DNA of 22,464 bases from DASYHS01 sp035998295. GTDB taxonomy: Bacteria > Pseudomonadota > Alphaproteobacteria > Azospirillales > Azospirillaceae. Location of the stretch: positions 1-22,464 of the forward strand of contig NZ_DASYHS010000235.1 of assembly GCF_035998295.1 (NCBI RefSeq), read 5' to 3'. How positions within the stretch are numbered: the first letter of the stretch is position 1; every line of letters begins with the position of its first letter. This document shows positions 1-6,906 of this stretch, in pieces. The notes under the pieces were generated by a model. That model searched no databases and was not told the DNA's origin. It saw only the letters and a program-made list of their open reading frames with translations. Made by a program: the position numbers and the translations under genes.

Positions 1-1021
1 TCTTTTCGGTACGACGGCACTGCTCGGGGGGCTCCTGCTGGCCCAGGGCGCGTCCGCGGCGGAGACCACGGTGAAGATCGGCGGCGACATCCGCTTCGAC
101 GCGGGCTACATCGACGACGACCTGAACGGTGATCCCAACGACATCAGCTTCCTGTCGGAATTCCGCCTGCCGATCACCATGGACGCCGTGGCCGACAACG
201 GCCTGCAGTATGGCGCGATGGTCCGCATCCGCAACACCGGCCAGGCCGGCACGGGCATCCAGGCTGACCGCCGCTTCATCTACGTCGGCGGCGACTGGGG
301 TCGCGTCGAGATGGGCAGCGAGTGGGGCGTGACCACGAAGCTCGAAGTGATGGCTCCGACGATCGGCATCGGCCAGATCGACGGCACCTGGGGCGACTTC
401 TCCGACCTCGGCGAGTTCAGCTACTCGCACGCCACCGAGTACGACCGCTCGACCAAGATCGCCTACTACACGCCGCGTTTCGCGGGCTTCCAGGCCGGTG
501 TCTCCTATGCGCCGGAACGGGATGCCCAGGGCGACGCGAACCGCCGGCTCGGCGGCACCTACGAGGATCAGGTCGAAATCGGCGCCAACTACACCGGTGA
601 CTTCAGCGGCTTCGGCGTCAAGCTCGGCGCAGGGTACACGATGGCTGAAGCCAAGACGGCAGGCGTGGATGACCTGAGCTCCTGGTACGCCGGTGCGCAG
701 GCGAGCATCGCGGGCTTCGTGGTCGGCGGCGGCTACTTCGACGACGGCGAGAACGCTACTGGCGTCGAAGAGGACGGCTGGAACGCCGGTGTGACCTACA
801 CCATGGGTGACTTGGCCGTCGGCGCCAGCTACGGCATGGTCGAGAGCGGTGCGACGGAAGACACCCTGTGGTCGGTCGGCGCCAGCTACCTTCTGGCTCC
901 GGGCCTGAGCGCCAACCTCGACCTCTACTTCTTCGACGCTGAGAACGCCGATCCGGCGCTCTACACCGGCGGCAGCAACGAAGGGACCATGGCAGTGTTC
1001 CGTACCCGCCTGACCTTCTAA
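1..1021 (+). CDS. Gram-negative porin (5' end outside window)
   Basis: Outer-membrane beta-barrel porin for passive diffusion of small hydrophilic solutes; 339 residues are visible and the start codon lies before base 1. The first visible residues form the end of a signal peptide (hydrophobic Leu/Gly run, then AQGASA-AE), so the mature protein starts near base 59. The mature part alternates short amphipathic strands with Gly/Asp/Asn-rich turns, for example VKIGGDIRFDAGY near the start and repeated VGGGYF-, VGASYG- and VGASYL-type strands in the C-terminal half. It ends in TRLTF, the aromatic C-terminal residue expected as the BamA assembly signal. Family: general porins of the alphaproteobacterial OmpC-like type. 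Substrate selectivity cannot be read. A strong hairpin follows the stop, so it is the last gene of its transcript. Identification as a porin is firm. Confidence 0.9.
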   Translation, partial: LFGTTALLGGLLLAQGASAAETTVKIGGDIRFDAGYIDDDLNGDPNDISFLSEFRLPITMDAVADNGLQYGAMVRIRNTGQAGTGIQADRRFIYVGGDWGRVEMGSEWGVTTKLEVMAPTIGIGQIDGTWGDFSDLGEFSYSHATEYDRSTKIAYYTPRFAGFQAGVSYAPERDAQGDANRRLGGTYEDQVEIGANYTGDFSGFGVKLGAGYTMAEAKTAGVDDLSSWYAGAQASIAGFVVGGGYFDDGENATGVEEDGWNAGVTYTMGDLAVGASYGMVESGATEDTLWSVGASYLLAPGLSANLDLYFFDAENADPALYTGGSNEGTMAVFRTRLTF

Positions 1022-1047
1022 GTCGGCAGTTACGGCCACTTCTCGGG

Positions 1048-1080
1048 ACGGGGCGCCACGGTGTGGCGCCCCGTTCTCGT
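1048..1080 (+). terminator. Terminator of the porin gene
   Basis: A perfect 12-bp stem (1048-1059 with 1063-1074) and a 3-base loop GGT, 26 bases after the porin stop. The following bases TCTCGT are only moderately T-rich, so termination may be partly bidirectional or imperfect, but the stem is strong and correctly placed. Confidence 0.8.
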
Positions 1081-1249
1081 TTCCGGGACTGGGACTGCCC
1101 GCCCGCGAATCCGGTGCCAGCCCCCTCCATAGAAGTGGTGCCTCTTAAGCGCCCGGGCGGTTCCCAAGCCCCCCGTGACGCATTGCTCCCTTTCCTGTTG
1201 AGACCGGGACAGAAGGCCAGCAGGCCTTTTCCGAATGAGGGAGCAAGAC

Positions 1250-1600
1250 ATGCGTATCAGCCTGATCACGATGTGCTCGGCCGTGGCCCTGATGGCCGCT
1301 CCGGCCTTCGCCCAGACCACAACCACGTCCCCGACCACGTCCCCGACCACGTCCCCGACCGTGGAGACCCCGGTGATCGGCGCCGAGGAGAGCACGTCGG
1401 TCATGGAAGAGTCGGTCATGGAAGAGCAGGCGAGGGAGGACACCTCGATCCTCGGCGACCAGGAGGACGTCCCGGAGGTCGGCGTCGTGCCGCCGCCGCC
1501 GGTCGAGCGGCCGTCGAATTGCGTGGCCACCGACCCGACCTGCGAAATGGGCGACCAGGGCGGAGCTGCGAGTGGCGGTTCCGGCGGCACGGCCCAGTAA
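1250..1600 (+). CDS. Small secreted Thr/Pro/Glu-rich protein
   Basis: A 116-residue protein that I do not recognise. I chose the ATG at 1250 over the one at 1235 because GAGGGAG (1237-1243) lies 6 bases upstream and the reading then begins MRISLITM, a compact signal peptide ending APAFAQ. After cleavage (about residue 22) there is a low-complexity segment: TSP repeated three times (12-base repeats in the DNA), then acidic MEESVMEE, also an internal repeat, then a Pro stretch (VVPPPPVE). The last 30 residues hold the only two mature-part cysteines (NCVATDPTCEMG), likely a disulfide, followed by a Gly/Ser tail. It is probably periplasmic or exported and largely disordered. It stands alone between two terminators, and a small hairpin (1213-1228) sits just before its ribosome site. 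Function unknown. Confidence 0.7.
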   Translation: MRISLITMCSAVALMAAPAFAQTTTTSPTTSPTTSPTVETPVIGAEESTSVMEESVMEEQAREDTSILGDQEDVPEVGVVPPPPVERPSNCVATDPTCEMGDQGGAASGGSGGTAQ

Positions 1601-1613
1601 CACGGCCCAGTAA
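1588..1613 (+). repeat. 13-bp tandem duplication across a stop codon
   Basis: CACGGCCCAGTAA occurs twice in direct contact (1588-1600 and 1601-1613). The first copy carries the stop codon of the small secreted protein and the second repeats it downstream. It looks like a recent slippage or duplication event. Confidence 0.9.
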
Positions 1614-1632
1614 CCACGTCCAAGGGAGCCAC

Positions 1633-1666
1633 GGCTGGCAGCGGGATGCCGCTGCCAGCCTGTTTC
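1633..1666 (+). terminator. Terminator after the small secreted protein
   Basis: A perfect 12-bp stem (1633-1644 with 1649-1660), loop GATG, then TGTTTCC. It lies 32 bases after the stop codon at 1600 and would end that single-gene transcript. Confidence 0.8.
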
Positions 1667-1678
1667 CGGCACCCGAAG

Positions 1679-1717
1679 AGGCCCGTTGGCGGTATATGCC
1701 GGCACGGGCCTTTTCTT
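1679..1717 (+). terminator. Second hairpin terminator in tandem
   Basis: The arms AGGCCCGT (1679-1686) and ACGGGCCT (1704-1711) pair perfectly around a 17-base internal segment, followed by TTTCTT. This is a second rho-independent-type terminator just after the first and just left of the insertion-sequence remnant. Confidence 0.65.
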
Positions 1718-1722
1718 ATGGG

Positions 1723-1742
1723 CAGGGGAATCGCTTCAGGTT
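1723..1742 (+). repeat. Left terminal inverted repeat of the IS remnant
   Basis: Reads CAGGGGAATCGC then TTCAGGTT inward from the left edge. It matches the right repeat at 2254-2273 with one difference (CAGGGG versus CAGGGC). Confidence 0.8.
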
Positions 1743-1785
1743 ATAGGCGCTGGCGTGCCGCCGTTATAGGCGCTGGCGTGCCGCC
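1740..1785 (+). repeat. 23-bp perfect tandem duplication at the deletion junction
   Basis: Two identical 23-bp copies (1740-1762, 1763-1785), each starting GTTATAGGCG. They sit where the remaining transposase sequence meets the left inverted repeat, so they mark the deletion joint. The duplication also supplies the TAA that ends the broken reading frame. Confidence 0.9.
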
Positions 1786-2182
1786 CAGGCCGACACCAGG
1801 TGCAGCGGCCCGCGGTCCTTGGCCCGGTCATGGCCGCGCCGCGAGGTCTTGCCGGCCGATGCACACGAACTCGGGCGCCGGCTCGCGCAGGGCGTCCACC
1901 CAGGCGGTGAAGCAGGTCTGGAAGAGGTCAGGGTCGAGGGCGTTGAGCGTGTCGTGCGCCGGGATGCCTCGCTCGTAGGGCAGGAAGCGGCGCAGGAAGT
2001 CCAGCCGCAGCCGGCCCCAGAAGCCGGATCTCGACGAAGTCGTCCATGCCGCTCAGGGTCGCGCACAGCACCAGCAGCAGGATTTCCGGCAGCGGGTACA
2101 GCACCCGCCACTGCTGGCGCGGATCGCGCAATGCCGAGAAGTGGTCCGGAAGCGACACAGGGCGGGCCGGCGGATGGGCCAT
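1764..2182 (-). pseudogene. ISAs1-family transposase, frameshifted and truncated
   Basis: Starts at ATG 2182 with a good ribosome site (GAGGAGA). It reads MAHPPARPVSLPDHF, then the family hallmark region SALRDPRQQWRVLYPL, PEILLLVLCATLSGMDDFVE. Near the Arg-Leu after VEI the frame needs one base less: an extra T in CGGCTTCTGG shifts it. The next frame then gives WGRLRLDFLRRFLPYERG, IPAHDTLNALDPDLFQ and DALREPAPEFVCI. A second extra base at ATCGGCCGGCAAG shifts again into GKTSRRGHDRAKD and VSAWAARQRL, where TAA occurs. The intact protein would read VCIDGKTSRRG there, so the insertion hits the first Asp of the DDE catalytic set. Everything after this point (about 230 residues) is missing. It cannot encode an active enzyme. 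Confidence 0.85.
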
Positions 2183-2253
2183 CACGATCTCCTCGCAACC
2201 GGAGCCTCCCATGAATCACGGCTCCATCCCCTCTGGAAATCCCCGACACCCTC

Positions 2254-2273
2254 AACCTGAAGCGATTGCCCTG
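2254..2273 (-). repeat. Right terminal inverted repeat of the IS remnant
   Basis: On the plus strand it reads AACCTGAAGCG then ATTGCCCTG; its reverse complement begins CAGGGCAATCGC, matching the left end. A 16-bp perfect palindrome centred on GTTTAAAC (2273-2288) abuts it. Confidence 0.8.
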
Positions 2274-2350
2274 GCCGTTTAAACGGCCCCCGCTTGCTAC
2301 GCCGCGGCTTTTTTGCTTTAACTCCACGCGCAACTGCTGGGTAACGGGCA

Positions 2351-2902
2351 ATGGCCGGTCGGCTCCTTCCAATCCGCGTAGATTTCAGGCGTACCGCCGC
2401 GGCGGCGGCGCTGGGCTGTCTGCTGGCGCTGGGTGCCTGCGGCGGCATCGAGTCCGAGGCGAGCTATCCCGACCCGAACGAGGGTTTGTACGACCAGGGC
2501 AGCCTGCTTGGCGGCGACGGCGGGGTCACCCTGCTCGGTCCCCGCCGCGCCCGCGGCGACCAGGAGGCAACCGGCATCGGCGTCAACAGCTATCTGTGGC
2601 GCGCCTCGCTCGACACGCTGGCCTTCATGCCGCTGGCCTCGGCCGACCCCTTCGGCGGCGTGATCCTGACCGACTGGTACGCCCCGCCCGAGACGCCGTC
2701 CGAGCGCTTCAAGGTCAACCTCTACATCCTCGACCGCCAGCTCCGCGCGGACGGCCTGCGCCTGTCGGTGTTCCGGCAGATGCGCGGCCCGTCCGGCGAA
2801 TGGCAGGACGCGGGCGTTGGCACCGACACCGCCCGCCAGCTCGAGGACGCGATCCTGACCCGCGCCCGGCAGCTCCGGATCGCGCAGGCCGCCGTCCAGT
2901 AG
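2351..2902 (+). CDS. DUF3576 outer-membrane-type lipoprotein
   Basis: A 183-residue lipoprotein. The N-terminus has a basic start, an Ala/Leu core and a lipobox LALGAC with the acylated Cys at residue 30, followed by GG (no Asp at +2, which in enteric bacteria would favour outer-membrane sorting). The body matches the alphaproteobacterial DUF3576 family: GIGVNSYLWRASLDTLAFMPL, then DPFGGVILTDWY, then a FKVNLYILDRQLRADGLRLSVF strand pair and a helical tail with ARQLEDAILTRARQLR. The molecular role of the family is not established. The gene commonly lies just upstream of leuS in this class, as here (98 bases before it). The upstream Shine-Dalgarno is poor, but the ATG at 2351 gives a complete signal peptide. 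Confidence 0.85.
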   Translation: MAGRLLPIRVDFRRTAAAAALGCLLALGACGGIESEASYPDPNEGLYDQGSLLGGDGGVTLLGPRRARGDQEATGIGVNSYLWRASLDTLAFMPLASADPFGGVILTDWYAPPETPSERFKVNLYILDRQLRADGLRLSVFRQMRGPSGEWQDAGVGTDTARQLEDAILTRARQLRIAQAAVQ

Positions 2903-3000
2903 GCAGGGCGGCACCCCAACCCTTTCCCCGGCGCCCGCGCGGCGGCGTCTTCCACCGATCGGACGGGCGCCGTTCGCCAGCACAGGAGACGACCGCCGCG

Positions 3001-5565
3001 ATGTCGCGATACAATTTCAAGGAATCCGAGGCGCGCTGGCAGGCTGCCTGGAACGAGCACGGCAGCTTCCGCGCCGTCGAGGATCCCTCCCGGCCCAAAT
3101 ACTACGTGCTGGAGATGTTCCCCTACCCGTCGGGCCGGCTCCATGTCGGCCATGCGCGCAACTACGCGCTCGGCGACGTGGTGGCGCGCTACAAGCGCGC
3201 GCAGGGCTTCAACGTGCTGCACCCCATGGGCTGGGACGCCTTCGGCCTGCCGGCGGAGAACGCGGCGATCGCCAACAAGGTCCACCCCGCCGACTGGACC
3301 TTCGAGAACATCCGGGTCATGCGCGGCCAGCTCCAGCTTATGGGCCTGTCCTACGACTGGGAGCGCGAGGTCGCGACCTGCACCCCGGAATACTACAAGC
3401 ACGAGCAGAAGATCTTCCTCGACTTCCTGAAGGCCGGCCTCGCCTACCGCAAGGAGAGCTGGGTCAACTGGGACCCGGTCGAGCACACCGTGCTCGCCAA
3501 CGAGCAGGTAATCGACGGGCGCGGCTGGCGCTCCGGCGCGCTGGTCGAGAAGCGCAAGCTGAGCCAGTGGTTCCTCGAGATCACCCGCTACGCCGAGGAG
3601 CTGCTGGCCGCGATCGCCGGCCTCGACCGCTGGCCGGACAAGGTTCGGCTGATGCAGGAGAACTGGATCGGCAAGTCCTCGGGCCTGCGCTTCGCCTTCG
3701 ACGTGGTCGGGCGCGAGGACCGGATCGAGGTGTTCACGACCCGGCCCGACACGCTGTTCGGCGCCTCCTTCGTGGCCCTGTCGCCGAACCACCCGCTGAC
3801 GGCCGAGCTGGCGGAGAAGAACCCCGCGCTCGCCGGCTTCGTCGCGGAGTGCAACCGCCTGGGCACCAGCGAGGCCGCGATCGAGACGGCGGAGAAGCTC
3901 GGCTACGACACCGGCCTGACCGTCGCGCACCCGTTCCAGCCCGGCCGCACGCTGCCGGTCTGGGTCGCGAACTTCGTGCTGATGGAATACGGCACCGGCG
4001 CCATCTTCGGCTGCCCCGCGCACGACCAGCGCGACCTGGACTTCGCGCGCAAATACGGCCTCGACGTGATCCCGGTCGTCTTCCCCGAGGGCGCTGCCCC
4101 CGCGGAGTTCCGGATCGGCGACGAGGCCTATACCGGCCCGGGCCGGCTCGGCAATTCCGGCTTCCTCGACGGGCTCGACGTCGAGGACGGCAAGCGCGCC
4201 GCGATCGCGCGCATGGAGGAGCTCGGCCGCGGCGAGGGCACGACGATCTACCGCCTGCGCGACTGGGGCGTGTCGCGCCAGCGCTACTGGGGCTGCCCGA
4301 TCCCCGTGATCCATTGCGAGGCCTGCGGCATCGTCGCGGTCCCCGACGACCAGCTCCCGGTCGAGCTGCCGTCCGACGTCGACTTCGACGAGCCCGGCAA
4401 CCCGCTCGACCGGCACCCGACCTGGAAGCACGTCTCTTGCCCATCCTGCGGCGGCGCGGCGCGGCGCGAGACCGACACCTTCGACACCTTCGTCGAAAGC
4501 TCCTGGTACTTCGCGCGCTTCGCCTCGCCCAAGGTCGAGGACCGTGCCTTCGACCGCGCCGCCGCCGAGTACTGGCTGCCAGTCGACCAGTATATCGGCG
4601 GGGTGGAGCATGCGGTCCTGCACCTGCTCTATTCCCGCTTCTTCACCCGCGCGCTCAGCGAGTGCGGCTATCTCGACCTGGCGGAGCCCTTCGCCGGGAT
4701 GATGACCCAGGGCATGGTGACGCACGCGACGTATCGCGACCGCGACGGCCTGTGGCTCTACCCGGAGGAGGTGGCGCTGCGTGACGGCACGCCGGTGCGG
4801 GCGTCCGACGGCGCTCCGGTCGAGGTCGGCCGCCTCGAGAAGATGAGCAAGTCCAAGAAGAACGTCGTCGGGCTCGAAGGCATGATCGAGAGCTACGGCG
4901 CCGACACGGTGCGCCTGCTGCTGCTGTCCGACAGCCCGCCCGAGCGCGACCTGGAATGGACCGAGGCCGGCATCGACGGCGCCTGGCGCTACGTCAACCG
5001 GTTGTGGCGCCTCGTGACCGAGCCGGCCGTGCCGCTGCCCCCGCCCGGCGCGCCGGCCCCGGCGTCCTTCTCCGACGCCGCCCTGGCGGTGCGTCGCGTC
5101 ACCCACAAGACGGTCGCCGCGGTGGCCCAGGACCTCGACCGCTTCCACTTCAACAAGGTGGTCGCGCGCGTGCGCGAGCTGACCAACGCGCTGGCCGACC
5201 TCCAGGGAGCCGGCGAAGGGGAGGCATGGGCGCTGCGCGAAGGCTGCGAGGTGCTGGTCACGCTGGTGAACCCGATGATGCCGCATCTCGCCGAGGAGCT
5301 GTGGCATCGCCTCGGCCATCCCGGCCTGCTCGCGGACCAGCCCTGGCCGGAGGCCGACCCGGCCCTGGTGGTCGAGGACACGGTCAAGGTCGCGGTCCAG
5401 GTCAACGGCAAGCTCCGGGCGACGATCGAGCTGCCGCGCGACTGCGCCGAGGCCGAGGCCCGCGAGGTAGCGCTGGCCGAGCCGAACGTCCAGCGGGCGA
5501 TGGACGGCAAGCCGCCGCGCAAGGTGATCGTGGTCCCGAACCGCATCGTCAACGTGGTCGCCTGA
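3001..5565 (+). CDS. leuS: Leucyl-tRNA synthetase
   Basis: An 854-residue class Ia synthetase that charges tRNA-Leu with leucine in the cytoplasm. The HIGH motif is HVGH at residues 48-51 after the typical MFPYPSG; the KMSKS loop is exact at 614-618. The CP1 editing domain, which hydrolyses mischarged tRNA, is complete: the TTRPD threonine-rich loop at 246-250 and the AHDQRD motif with the conserved Asp at 345. Two CxxC pairs (C439/C442 and C480/C483) suggest a bound zinc in the insertion. The C-terminal domain ends VQVNGKLRATIELP and NRIVNVVA as in bacterial LeuRS. I chose the ATG at 3001, where the family N-terminus MSRYNFKESEARWQ begins and AGGAG lies 12 bases upstream, although the frame stays open further left. 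It probably forms a transcript with the lipoprotein gene and holA. Confidence 0.98.
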   Translation: MSRYNFKESEARWQAAWNEHGSFRAVEDPSRPKYYVLEMFPYPSGRLHVGHARNYALGDVVARYKRAQGFNVLHPMGWDAFGLPAENAAIANKVHPADWTFENIRVMRGQLQLMGLSYDWEREVATCTPEYYKHEQKIFLDFLKAGLAYRKESWVNWDPVEHTVLANEQVIDGRGWRSGALVEKRKLSQWFLEITRYAEELLAAIAGLDRWPDKVRLMQENWIGKSSGLRFAFDVVGREDRIEVFTTRPDTLFGASFVALSPNHPLTAELAEKNPALAGFVAECNRLGTSEAAIETAEKLGYDTGLTVAHPFQPGRTLPVWVANFVLMEYGTGAIFGCPAHDQRDLDFARKYGLDVIPVVFPEGAAPAEFRIGDEAYTGPGRLGNSGFLDGLDVEDGKRAAIARMEELGRGEGTTIYRLRDWGVSRQRYWGCPIPVIHCEACGIVAVPDDQLPVELPSDVDFDEPGNPLDRHPTWKHVSCPSCGGAARRETDTFDTFVESSWYFARFASPKVEDRAFDRAAAEYWLPVDQYIGGVEHAVLHLLYSRFFTRALSECGYLDLAEPFAGMMTQGMVTHATYRDRDGLWLYPEEVALRDGTPVRASDGAPVEVGRLEKMSKSKKNVVGLEGMIESYGADTVRLLLLSDSPPERDLEWTEAGIDGAWRYVNRLWRLVTEPAVPLPPPGAPAPASFSDAALAVRRVTHKTVAAVAQDLDRFHFNKVVARVRELTNALADLQGAGEGEAWALREGCEVLVTLVNPMMPHLAEELWHRLGHPGLLADQPWPEADPALVVEDTVKVAVQVNGKLRATIELPRDCAEAEAREVALAEPNVQRAMDGKPPRKVIVVPNRIVNVVA

Positions 5566-5571
5566 CCGAAT

Positions 5572-5629
5572 CCTCCCTCTCCCCACGGGAGAGGGAGGGC
5601 CCGCACCGAAGGTGCGGGAGGGTGAGGGC
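5572..5629 (+). repeat. Double-hairpin intergenic repeat (CCCTCTCC type)
   Basis: A 12-bp perfect stem (5572-5583 with 5587-5598, loop CAC) is followed at once by an 8-bp stem (5600-5607 with 5611-5618, loop GAA) and AGGGTGAGGG. This CCTCTCCC/GGGAGAGG layout is a dispersed intergenic repeat known from many proteobacterial genomes. It fills most of the 86-base gap between leuS and holA; a related single hairpin is at 12316-12339. In RNA it could slow or attenuate reading into holA. Confidence 0.75.
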
Positions 5630-5651
5630 GGCCCCCAGCCGGAAGCCCCAG

Positions 5652-6686
5652 GTGAAGCTCCCCCCCGCGCGCATCGACGCCTTCGTCCGCCGGCCCGACC
5701 CGCAGGTCCGGGTCGTGCTGGTCTACGGCCCGGATGCCGGCCTCGTGCGCGAGCGGGCGGATGCGCTTGCCCGGTCCGCGGTGCCCGACCTCGCCGATCC
5801 GTTCCGCGTCGCCGATCTCGCGGCCGACGCGATCGCCAAGGACCCGGCCCGCCTCGCCGACGAGATGGCGGCGATCGCGCTGACCGGCGGGCGGCGCTGC
5901 GTGCGCCTGCGCGGAGCCGACGAGGGCCTGACCGCGGCCTTGCAGGCGGCGCTCTCCGACCTCCCTCCCGGCGACACGCTGGTCGTGGCCGAGGCGGGCG
6001 ACCTCGGCAAGGGCTCGAAGCTGCGCACGCTGTGCGAGGCGTCGGACCATGCCGCGGCGATCCCCTGCTACGTCGAGGACGAAGCGGCGCTGGCGCGCAC
6101 GATCGCCGACATGCTCTCGGCCCACGGCCTGACCGCCAGCCGCGACGCCGAGGAGTTCCTGGCCGCGAGCCTGGTCGGCGACCGCATGGTCGCCCGCGGC
6201 GAGATCGAGAAGCTCGTGACCTACATGGGCGAGGAGCGCCGGGTCGAGCTGTCCCACGCCCAGGCCGCCATCGGCGACAGCGGCGCGCTCGAGATCGACG
6301 CGCCGGCCTGGGCGGCGGGCGAGGGCGACTACGCCGCGATCGACCGCTCGCTCCAGCGCCTGCTGGGCGAGGGCGTCAGCCCGGTCGCGATCCTGCGCAC
6401 GGCCCAGCGCCATTTCCAGCGCCTGCACGTCGTCGTGGCCCAGGTCGCGCGCGGCGAGCCCGCGGAGAAGGCGGCGGGCTCGCTGAAGCCGCCCCTGTTC
6501 TTCAAGACGCGCGGCCAGTTCCTGGGCCAGGCCCGGCGCTGGTCGCCGGCGGCCCTGCGCCAGGCGCTGGACCGGCTGACCGAGGGCGAGGCCGACTGCA
6601 AGCGCACGGGCATGCCCGACCACACCGTGTGCGCCCGCACCCTCTACCAGCTCGCGGCGCTCGCCCGCGGGCGCGGCCAGCGCTAA
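5652..6686 (+). CDS. holA: DNA polymerase III delta subunit
   Basis: A 344-residue clamp-loader subunit, the wrench that opens the beta sliding clamp. The N-terminus carries the family pattern VRVVLVYGPDAGLVRERADAL; the middle has MAAIALTGGRRCVRLRGAD and DTLVVAEAGDLGKGSKLR; the C-terminal collar domain shows PVAILRTAQRHFQRLH and the FFKTRGQFLGQARRW segment typical of alphaproteobacterial HolA. Length fits the family (about 340). The GTG at 5652 was chosen because KLPPARIDAFVRRPD is the usual N-terminus and the frame further left runs into the intergenic repeat; there is no clear Shine-Dalgarno. In many proteobacteria lptE sits between leuS and holA, but here only a repeat does. Confidence 0.93.
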   Translation: MKLPPARIDAFVRRPDPQVRVVLVYGPDAGLVRERADALARSAVPDLADPFRVADLAADAIAKDPARLADEMAAIALTGGRRCVRLRGADEGLTAALQAALSDLPPGDTLVVAEAGDLGKGSKLRTLCEASDHAAAIPCYVEDEAALARTIADMLSAHGLTASRDAEEFLAASLVGDRMVARGEIEKLVTYMGEERRVELSHAQAAIGDSGALEIDAPAWAAGEGDYAAIDRSLQRLLGEGVSPVAILRTAQRHFQRLHVVVAQVARGEPAEKAAGSLKPPLFFKTRGQFLGQARRWSPAALRQALDRLTEGEADCKRTGMPDHTVCARTLYQLAALARGRGQR

Positions 6687-6749
6687 GGGCCCGGTTCCGG
6701 ATGTCCGAGACCGCGCCGCGCTCGACTGCCGATGCGACCCCGCCGCGAA

Positions 6750-6779
6750 GAAAAAAGCCCCCGCGCGATGCGCGGGGGC
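6750..6779 (-). terminator. Minus-strand rho-independent terminator without an annotated gene
   Basis: A perfect 10-bp stem (6757-6766 with 6770-6779, loop GAT) has six A's on its left side (6751-6756), so on the minus strand it is a textbook GC stem followed by a T-run. On the plus strand the hairpin has no T-run. No minus-strand protein gene ends here, since the next gene to the right is on the plus strand. It therefore probably ends a short minus-strand RNA starting somewhere in 6790-6906. Confidence 0.7.
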
Positions 6780-6906
6780 CAGTCTGATTGGGAGGAACCG
6801 CACCACAGATGCGATGGCCCTTTCTTAGGCCGTTAAGGTTAGCAAGAGGTTAATTTTTGATCGTTTGTGGCTTCTAACCGAAATTTAAGAGGCGCCGGGA
6901 GAATCT

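Larger units (their letters stand above)
1723..2273 (-). mobile_element. Internally deleted ISAs1-family insertion sequence
   Basis: A 551-bp element bounded by near-identical 20-base inverted repeats that begin CAGGG and continue into AATCGCTTCAGGTT (left 1723-1742, right 2254-2273; one mismatch). ISAs1-type elements are usually about 1.2-1.3 kb with a transposase of about 370 residues and ends starting CAGGG. Here only the 5' third of the transposase remains, on the minus strand, with two frameshifts, and the rest is deleted. The deletion joins the broken gene to the left inverted repeat through a 23-bp tandem duplication. I found no matching target-site duplication in the flanks. Both ends are kept, so it could in principle be mobilised by a full-length relative. 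Family assignment rests on the transposase N-terminal sequence. Confidence 0.8.

Noticed and set aside
1213..1228. Hairpin AAGGCC/GGCCTT with TT tail before the small secreted gene
   Set aside because: A 6-bp stem with a short T-run and no gene ending just before it; too weak to call a terminator or attenuator.
1320..1360. CRISPR-like short repeats
   Set aside because: The three 12-base units are contiguous and encode TSPT in frame; there are no spacers.
1711..1722. Target-site duplication around the IS remnant
   Set aside because: The flanks (left 1711-1722, right 2274-2285) share no 8-10-base match, so none is claimed.
2273..2288. Perfect 16-bp palindrome centred on GTTTAAAC next to the right IS end
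   Set aside because: No loop, no second copy and no matching gene context; it may be chance or part of the insertion target, so it is noted only in the IS entry.
2266..3000. Upstream extension of the leuS frame
   Set aside because: The frame is open, but the residues are Arg/Pro/Ala-rich shadow sequence of the DUF3576 gene; the LeuRS family N-terminus begins at 3001.
2722..5586. Very long open frame on the minus strand opposite leuS (954 codons)
   Set aside because: It mirrors leuS, whose motifs are unambiguous; long antisense frames are expected in DNA this GC-rich, and the product looks like no protein family.
4989..6806. 605-codon minus-strand frame over holA and the end of leuS
   Set aside because: Antisense shadow with no recognisable motif and no credible ribosome site.
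6809..6853. 14-codon frame MRWPFLRPLRLARG with GGGAGGA 12 bases upstream
   Set aside because: The spacing is long and the frame too short to judge without conservation; a minus-strand RNA explains the hairpin better.
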